Made by a program: the position numbers and the translations under genes
In this document: one piece after another, positions 35,800-64,000 of the stretch
Numbering within the stretch: position 1 is the first letter of the stretch
Layout: each line of letters opens with the position of its first letter
Source of the DNA: Balaenoptera acutorostrata
Lineage: Eukaryota; Chordata; Mammalia; Artiodactyla; Balaenopteridae
NCBI RefSeq assembly: GCF_949987535.1
Contig: NC_080067.1
Location: 77,773,985-77,837,984, forward strand
Direction of reading: 5' to 3'
Length of the DNA stretch: 64,000 nt
The notes under the pieces: generated by a model
Seen by the model: only the letters and a program-made list of their open reading frames with translations
What the model was told of the DNA's origin: nothing
Database searches by the model: none

Positions 35800-38430
35800 G
35801 ATTTTGGTCACAGTAATTGCATACCTTTTTTTCTAAGAACCATATTCTATTTACCTTTTTATGTACATTACCCAGCAAATTCCTGGGGTCACAGTTGGTA
35901 CTTAATACATATTTAATAATCTTCTCAAAAATAAGCATCTTTCCCCCTAAACTTTACATTTATCAGTGTGTCCTCATCCCGACTGTAACATTTCAGATGA
36001 TTCTAGTCCACGTCTTCCGAATAGTGCTTGAAGCTTAGAATAGAGAATACTATTCTGGGTCGAATTCACTTTGCAGTCTGGCCAATTTCCCACTACCCAC
36101 CTCCCATTCCCCCACACCCGGGCTGGTTTTAAAATTCCTAGATTGAATTCTATACTTTGTCATTTGCCATAAAAAAAAACTCAAGATACTCCTACTTGGA
36201 CAAGCAGGGACTGCTTTTCAAAGTTAGCACTGAACCAGAGCACATTTCCTGATAGCTTCAAACTACAGTGGGATTCCCATAATTGTGGTCCTGACCCAGA
36301 CCCTCTCAACCCACTCCCTTTCCCCCAATAACCGGACTTAGGGATAACTAAAAATGGCAGCAGAAGGTTAACTAGCAACAATCCACAAATTTGCTTTAAC
36401 TTTTAAAATCCAACATTTCGGATTAAGTTTTGTTAAAAAAAAATGGTCATTTAACATTTTTGATTTCTGTAGGAACTTTCTAGCTTGCTTAGTAACAATT
36501 TTGTCTTAGATCACTAAAGAAATCTTACCTTCAGGAAAATGGCATAAGTAAACTGCTAAATAACAAAGTCTTGCTAATAATAATCAGCCCGGGCTTCCCG
36601 ACCAGAAAGGCCTCCTCAGAATGACTAGAGAAGGTAAGTGTGTAGCTTACTCCTTCCTTGTTCCCCCCCAAAGTGTGCTCTCTGCTCTGTATGTACATGT
36701 AACTTTTAAAATATTTAAAGGCGGGGCAAGAGTCTCACGTCCATATTTCCCAATTAGCTTGGCATGATGCCCTACAATAAAGTGCTTATTTTTCACATGG
36801 GAATCTCTTTTACAAATGAAGATGAAAATATATATATTATCTTTTAAGTAATTGCTTACGTGATATTGCAGATACCAGGGAGTGTAACTAAACAAAAATA
36901 TAATTAAACTTTCTTCTTCCTATGCATCTTAGGTCTATTGCTGGTTAACACTTCTTCAGGCTGTATCATTTATTAGATCAAGGCACACTACAAAGCTGCT
37001 TATAATCCCTTTGCCTAAAAAGTGAGGTCAAATGATATTAAGATGCCAAAGATCAGCCTGCACAATCCTCTTCTACTTCTAGTCAACACAGTCAACAATC
37101 CAAAATAATTAAGTGGAGAACAAAAATGTGTATTTTCTTCCAATTCCAATAATTCCCATTGGTAACAGAACTGAAATGCTAAACACTCACTTGGCAGACT
37201 TACCGAAAAAAATTTCAGGTCGGGCAGTTGAGATAAAATCATGACTGAACACTTGCCAAATCCACCCTCACTTACCTCCTCTCAGCATTACCTCCCACCA
37301 ATAATTCCTCAAATAAAAGACTAGATGAGTCAACCCCAAATTTGAAGTGTAGGAGCCAAAAACCCCCCAACATCCCCAAACATTGAGGCAGCTAACCAAG
37401 GCTTGGGGGTGTAAGCCACAGACCAGAGACACTTGCTATCTGCTCTTTTATTTTACCAATGAGTAGCAGATGTGCTCTTGTCAACCAGTTATGTGAGCTG
37501 ATGGGGAGGACAAGGCATTTTGGAAATTTGCTTAGAGCAGCAAGTCTTTGAGCAATAGTCATATCAATACTAAACCACAGCAGCTTATAACCAAACACAT
37601 CAACCACACCCTCATCTGTCCCGGGTATGTATTTTACAGTTTCTTGCATAAGTTACCAAAAATTAAAGTCTTATATCTGGCAAATTATATACAATCTGTA
37701 ATGTGCAGTTATTGCTACTGTGTCTTCCCTCTTTCAATGGTAAACTGTTCTCTTCTTTTAGGAGGAAGTTCAACTTTCATATATTAGAGATCCCAGACTA
37801 TTTCCCTACTCCTACTTGGGATTCTATTTGAGGGAAAAGGGGGTTGGGAGTGGTTGTGAAACGTTTGATAAATACTAGGTTAAACCAAGTTTTAAACAGT
37901 TCCTTAAGCAGGATGTCTCAGACTCTTTAATATGATGATGTGCATTATTATAAATCTCTGGGAGGTAGGGGAATAAAGTATATAGCATGTGCAAAGCACA
38001 TTTGCTCATGGAATCCTTTTCATGGAACATGTGGGATTGAGGGTTTCATGGAACACATTGGGAAATGCTGGCTTAGGTATATGTTAGTTTTTACAGGCTA
38101 GCTTGGTACTTACTTTGTAACACAGAGTCTATGAAAAAAAAATCATTTTTTGAGTTTGAAACATCCTGTTTAGAAATAAACTTGTGGAATGCAACCAAAT
38201 CACATGCATTTAGACATCTCCAGCCACTGTATAATTTTACTTTTGAGATTTTTCCTCAATGGTATATAAACCTCAAACAAAATTTCCAAATTTCTTCAGA
38301 TTAAAGTAAAAAACAAAAACTCAAACTAAACACCTGAAAAATGTTACTCCTAAAGCACACAATGTGTATCAATAATCCAAATAAAGTTTACTTGTAAGGT
38401 ACAACTGCAAAAATGAGGGAATTTCTACAT
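35800..38430. other. Intergenic, nothing recognised
   Basis: No gene. Near 36631 a plus-strand AAG|GTAAGTG resembles a donor site but no exon can be built around it. Confidence 0.4.
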
Positions 38431-38439
38431 CTACAAAGG

Positions 38440-38650
38440 CATGGATAAAGAGTATGAAACTTAATTACATCTGGATTTGAATCCTGTCAACTGGCATGTA
38501 TGAGACATTGAGACTGAACAATTTGACCAAGAGCATTTTCCTCACTTACAAAGTGCTGATAAGATACCTGTTCTGCGTGGTTGTTTTGAGGATTATATAT
38601 TGGACACCTAGCATAATGCTGGGCAACTAAACTACTCTGCCACAGTGTAG
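38440..38650 (+). repeat. MIR, sense
   Basis: GAATCCTGTCAACTGGCATG, TTTCCTCACTTACAAAGTG and TGTTTTGAGGATTATATATT follow MIR order. It lies just beyond the PPP1R2 3' end. Confidence 0.7.
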
Positions 38651-38729
38651 TTCAAGACCCTCTCCTGGTATCCAGAACATTTAGCCAATGGAACACGACA
38701 GCTGGGTAAGAAAATAAAATCCACACACA

Positions 38730-41149
38730 ATCGTCATATTACTGTATTTTATTACAATATGTTCGGTGTACTAATTTAAGAGGAAAAAATGTAAACAAAA
38801 CGGAAGTCTAGGGAAAAATGGCACTTTGCTTTAATCTTCAGTTTAAAGTTATTTTTAACAATCCATTTATACCATTATATGTCTCAGATTTTAAAGAGCA
38901 TCGTTGCTGAATTTCAGACTGAAAAATAAACAGAAAACATGACATCAAAGGAGTTAAGCAGAGAAGAAATATTGATTAAAAAATTGAAAGTAAAATCTAC
39001 TTTGGCTAGAACTGAACACTGACAGGTAACTTTCTCCAAAGGAAAATCTAACTTGAGTCATGAAGGTCCATTTTTTGTATAGTTCAATACTGTGTCAATT
39101 AGGAACTCATGATGATGAACAGTTTTACTCAGTCACATTTGACTACCTAAAATCCTACTGAGCATGCTATTTGCCATGTCTTATTCCTCTGACATAACTA
39201 TCTACTTCCTGAAACCAGAAATGTGAGTTTGCCTGTGATTTAAGTTTCAAGAAATAGTTTGCAGAAAACACCAAAAGGATCAGTTGTTAAAGGTCTTACC
39301 TTTTCTTCATTGTATAGCAGCTATTTCTACAAATAAAGAGCATGTGGATACTTTCTAAGAACTCGAAATGAGAAAACCAAAAACAGAGGTCTGTGTGCAT
39401 GAACATATGTACACACATATGTATAAGCTTAAATACCCCCAAACAGGTTTAAACAGGTAAGAATACCTCAACATTCTAAATTCAGAAAGTAGAGATAAAC
39501 ATTGTTTATAAATCAGTAGTATTACTAGCTAATATGTTTTAATTAGAACACTATACCTGCAGTTCAAAAGTACTGATTGGATTCCATTAAAAAAAAAAAG
39601 ACATTCAAATTAATAGAAACATTCTTCTAACAGCAAAGAATTCTCCCGCTTATTTATTTTGACATAGTGATATTTCCATAAACTTGCAAGTGGAAGAAAA
39701 GCTGTTCAATAAAAGCCAATTCATACATACAGTATACAGAAATTATTTTAAAAGTCTGTTCATATAATGGATTCCTTTGGTACTAACAAAAAATTAAGAT
39801 ACAAATAATTGACTAGAAATGAAACCATCACTAAACTAAGATACACAGGAACTGCACTTCATTTCAGGGAAGAAGTCCAAATCTTACTGTGTTAGAAGAA
39901 TAAAGTACATTTGTCATAGTATACATTATGATATTCCCATAAAGCAGGAACTATTTAAGATTTTTAAATTTATAAAGTGTTCAGATTTACTTCTGTCTAT
40001 ACATTCAGGAACTATCATCATATCACTGGTTACACACAATTCTCTCATCATGCAAAAAAACCCCCCAAAAACCTCAGTTAGTTGTTTTCTAAGGTCTAAT
40101 TAAGTCAAACAATAAACTAATAATAGCACTTTAATTAGCAAGCTGTAAATCACAGAGGTGTAGAAATTCTGCAGTTGAATTGTATTTCCTGTCTATAGTA
40201 CTGCTGCTATTCAATCTATTTTCTCCATGTATTAGAAGAACTAATAGGCATTGATAGTCAAAATAAGATTTTCATTGTTGCAGCAAATGACAATATGTGA
40301 GAAAAGGAAAAGTTCCTAATGTCACGACAATCTTTATGATCCTTTATAAAGGTAAAGGATTCTGTGCATATGCGTGGAAAGGAGTAAGAAACAAAGGTAG
40401 GAAGTTAAGACAAATAAATAAAGGGAATGCTGAGACTATATTAGAATTATATTTATTTAAAAAACTGATCTGAAGTCTGCCCATCGAGTGTACAAAAAAA
40501 AGTCAGAGCAGACGTTAGTGCAAGTTTAACCTGATAATTTATTTGTGGAAAAAGCTAGTTTTGATGAGAAAAAGTTTAATCCTTTCCTTGTAAACATAAA
40601 AGAAATTCAACAGGAATTTTAAAGGTAGTATACCAGAAAATGCAACAGTAACTCTTATAATTCTTTTCAATTAAACAGACAAGTTGAAGATGCATGTTAA
40701 AATACTTTTCAGACTGAATATTTATCAGCCTATATGATCTGTTGTTCCAATTGGATTTTGATTTTTAAAAAACCTAACTTTTTATAAGAGCTATCACATC
40801 TAGAAGTGAAGAAAATAAATTAGATCCCTTCTCCCTCCCCAAAAGATATTAACTTCTAAAGCATAAAAAGCTATATATCTTATACAAATTAACCAGTGTT
40901 CTTACAAAAGTAATGTAGTTTTGGACTGATGACATTATGCTGTATTTGTGGTGAAGTACTAGGCACAAGAATATATGTATCAATTAGGCATTTTCAGTCT
41001 ATTTAGTCTCTAAAGTTATTTAATTCTTGGCAATATATAATAACTGGTACGCATTTTGGTACTTAAGTCATGAATTGTAGAGAACAAGAAGCAGTATGTT
41101 ATAGTAACAGGGTTTGTATCTGACAATTACTGTGCTGAACGAATCCCTT
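38730..41149 (-). other. PPP1R2: PPP1R2 3' UTR with candidate poly(A) signal
   Basis: About 2.4 kb of AT-rich, repeat-poor sequence follows the stop codon. On the minus strand an AATAAA lies at 38753-38748 and is followed by a GT-rich element (GATTGTGTGTGG) near 38733-38722, the usual arrangement at a cleavage site. A MIR repeat begins just beyond (about 38650). The resulting mRNA would be about 3.2 kb, close to the size I recall for the human transcript. Other AATAAA-like words occur upstream, so alternative 3' ends are possible. Confidence 0.7.
38748..38753 (-). terminator. PPP1R2: Candidate PPP1R2 polyadenylation signal
   Basis: TTTATT on the plus strand reads AATAAA on the minus strand. 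A GT-rich downstream element follows within 30 bases in the direction of transcription. Confidence 0.6.
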
Positions 41150-61504
<20,355 letters not shown>

Positions 61505-61695
61505 TCACGACACAACGACTCGGACGCTTTGGCGTCCAGCCGACGCCGCGTGGCTTGCGGTCCTTAGCGCGCCAGGCGGCCCTTACAGCACCCTAGGCCA
61601 CCCGCACTTTAACCGCGGCCCGCGGAGGGAAACCGGCCTAACACCGGAGCGACGCCGACGCCAAACCCAAGCGAGCCGGCCCTCTCGCGATATCT

Positions 61696-61715
61696 GGGGC
61701 GGGGCGGGGCGGGGC
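61696..61715 (+). repeat. GGGGC x4 (GC boxes) upstream of PPP1R2
   Basis: Four perfect GGGGC units, matching Sp1-type GC boxes, about 350 bases upstream of the ATG. Confidence 0.9.
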
Positions 61716-61880
61716 GAGAACCATGCCCACCTCTTCGCCCCGCCCTTTCCCGGCTGTCTCGGTGAGCTCTCGCCTGCCGTGGCTGGGCCTCTGGGTGAGG
61801 GAACCTTCGGAGAGGTTTCCGGCTGGACTCCGTACCGAGCTGTACACCTCTCCAAGCACCCTCGCTCCCACCACTTCATG

Positions 61881-62829
61881 AGGTTCATATTGTTATTTCT
61901 GTATTTTATAGATATGAAAATTGAAGCTCGAAGGTGACATCATTCCCCAAAGATATTAACTGACTTTCAGAGAAATGAAGTATGTCTCCTCTTTCCTTCC
62001 ATTTAACCAGCATAAAAAGCTTAACTCTCCATTATAAAATCATGAAATATCAGCATTGGAATGGTCCTTAGAGACCTATTGTGAGATCATAGAATATTGA
62101 CTTTTATGAAATCATAGAACATCAGCATTAAAATAGTCTAACTTATTTTTACCATTGGAAAAGCAGAAAGAGAGGAGAAGTGACGGGACCACCACTGTCA
62201 CACAGCCCATCCGTAGTGTGTGGTCATAGAAGTTCAGACTTCTGCTTCTAGTCTGATGTTTCCCCATTTTACCACATTCTGCCTCTGTGTTGGTAATCTC
62301 ATGGAAGGTATCGCTGGCAGAAGTTCCTAGAATTGTAGTTTATAATCTTTCTCCCCCCAGATCTTGGGAACTCACTTAGTGTAACCAGCTCTCCAACACT
62401 GGGTGAAACAGGCCAAAAGCCTAGGGAACTGTCTAGGTCTTTGTAAGATGAGTCCCAAAAGAGAAAAACAAAAAACAAAACCCTCCGGCACACACTCTCC
62501 GCACGTTATCTCTGCCTGGGTGTGAATGAAAGATAGCCGGGAGAAGCTTGTTGAGAGAGAAGAGACCTTGAGGCTGTAAGGTGCCAGGATACATGTGTGT
62601 CCCGGTGGTGGGTGCTGTGGCCGTTGTGAGGAGAAGTGGGTTCTAGGGAAGGGCAGGAGTTTGAAGCCCTGGGAACACTCTGGGAGCTAGGCTGTATCTA
62701 AAGTCAAGCTCAGGTCAACAGAGGGGGTGGTGTCCACTCCAGCCACCCAGCCTCTCTCCAGGCAGCGCCACCACTGGAGTTGTACAGGTGGGAAAAGTGG
62801 AGGGCTTAGGAATTAAGCAAGTTGCCTCC
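61881..62829. other. PPP1R2 upstream flank, unassigned
   Basis: No gene. 62040-62280 has short repeated phrases (AAATCATGAAATATCAGCAT and AAATCATAGAACATCAGCAT), possibly an old repeat. Confidence 0.45.
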
Positions 62830-63232
62830 TGTTATGGGTTGAATTATGTCCCCCTAAGTTATATTGAAGTCCTAACTTCCAACACCTTAGAATGTAACCT
62901 TATTTGGAAACAGAGTCATTGCAGATCTAATTTGTCAAATTAATATGAGGTTGTACTGGAGTTGGGTAGGCCCCTAATCCTATATAACTGGTGTCCTTAT
63001 AAGCAGAAGGCCATGTGAAGACAGAGGACTGGAGTGATGCATCTACAAGCCAAGGACCACCTGGGGCTACCCAAAGCTGGCAGAAGCATGGAGAAGACTC
63101 TCCTTTCCATCTCTCAGAAGGAACCAACCCTGCTGACATTTTGATTTTGGACTTTTAGTCTCCAGACTGTGAGATATTAAATTTCTGTTGTTTAAAACCA
63201 CCCAGTTTGTGGTACTTTGTTATGGCAGCTGT
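62830..63232 (+). mobile_element. MLT1-type LTR (ERVL-MaLR)
   Basis: It runs from TGTTATGGGTTGAATTATGT through CTGGTGTCCTTATAAGCAGA to TGTGGTACTTTGTTATGGCA, in MLT1 order. Non-coding. Confidence 0.85.
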
Positions 63233-63704
63233 ATATACCCCTCCCCTCCCGCTCCTACCCTTAGTCCCCAACTCCCTCATCACCAGGCTCTTTCCTATCA
63301 CCCTTTCCTTGATCAGGCCTCCTCATTATCTTCATGACAGGTCAGAGCAGAGCAGACAGACTAGTTCATCCAGAATTGCCACTGCCAGCTTACCGGACCC
63401 GTGTGGATTCATGTACTACTAGGTCTGGAAGGGACCTTGTCAGTCCCACCAGGTAGCTATCCAGCCTCTTCTCCAACAATCCCAGTGGCCGGGAGCTCGC
63501 CACCCCTCAACACAGCTCATTTTATCTTTGGACAGCTCTGAGTCAGAAAGTTCTTCCTTAAATTGATCTGCCTCCCGGTTCCCAGCAACATCTGGCCACC
63601 GGTGTAAGGGATGAGAGGAGAGAAGGTGGAGGTACTTTATCATACCCCAATGGCAGTGATCTCACTCAAGTCTCCTAGTCCTGGGCCCCAAATCCCGTCT
63701 CCCT

Positions 63705-64000
63705 TTTTTTTAAAAAAAATTTTAAATTATTTATTTATTTATTTTTGGCTGCGTTGGGTCTTCGTTGCTGTGCGCGGGCTTTCTCTAGTTGCGGCTAGTG
63801 GGGGCTAGTCTTCGTTGCCGTGCGCGGGCTTCTCATTGCGGTGGCTTCTCTTGTTGCAGACCTCGGACTCTAGGCGCACGGGCTTCAGTAGCTGTGGTTC
63901 GTGGGCTCTAGAGCACAGGCTTAGTAGTTGTGGCGCACTGGCTTAGTTGCTCCGTGACATGTGGGATCTTCACGGACCAGGGCTTGAACCTGTGTCCCCT
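63705..64000 (-). mobile_element. CHR-type SINE, antisense, cut by the window edge
   Basis: T-rich tail, then TTTGGCTGCGTTGGGTCTTC and the reverse complement of the CHR body to the end of the window. The tRNA-like head is just outside. Confidence 0.93.

Noticed and set aside
36590..36660. Good-looking plus-strand donor AAG|GTAAGTG
   Set aside because: No matching acceptor or coding sequence nearby. A non-coding exon cannot be shown from sequence alone.

Overview
The window is mammalian nuclear DNA, almost certainly from a cetacean (whale or dolphin). About ten long SINE copies of the CHR type are present. Each has a tRNA-like head with an RNA polymerase III B box (GGTTCGAGCCC-like), a body rich in CCACAACTACTGAGCC-type repeats, an A/T-rich tail and usually 10-17 bp target-site duplications. 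No BovB or Bov-tA-type repeats were seen. CHR SINEs are known from whales, hippos and ruminants, and this density without ruminant repeats points to a cetacean.

Two protein-coding genes are recognised, both on the minus strand. (1) The first exon of ACAP2 (an Arf6 GTPase-activating protein with BAR, PH, ArfGAP and ankyrin domains) lies at 13847-13899 inside a CpG island (about 13150-14520). The rest of the gene runs off the left edge, so 1-13846 is ACAP2 intron 1. (2) PPP1R2 (protein phosphatase 1 inhibitor-2) is complete: six coding exons between 61345 and 41150, all junctions GT/AG and in phase, giving a 206-residue protein. Its roughly 2.4 kb 3' UTR ends near 38730, and its CpG-island promoter lies at about 60990-61880. 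In human the two genes are neighbours in the same orientation on 3q29, so the synteny is conserved.

Layout: 1-13846 is ACAP2 intron 1, packed with LINE-1/HAL1 fragments, SINEs, a solo LTR and a MaLR-type LTR. Then come a repeat-poor stretch (10.9-12.8 kb) and the ACAP2 promoter. 14520-38730 is intergenic, with MIR and other old repeats, an MLT1 LTR, four CHR-type SINE copies and much sequence I cannot assign. 38730-61345 is PPP1R2, whose introns hold Tigger/pogo and hAT DNA transposon remnants, L1 fragments and SINEs. 61346-64000 is the PPP1R2 upstream region, with an MLT1 LTR and a SINE cut by the window edge.

I found no convincing new biological system. The most interesting points are local: a hAT-type transposon whose target duplication supplies a candidate branch point for PPP1R2 exon 5, a repeat-poor block just inside ACAP2 intron 1 carrying antisense poly(A) signals, nested transposon insertions, and lineage differences in the acidic region and tail of inhibitor-2.
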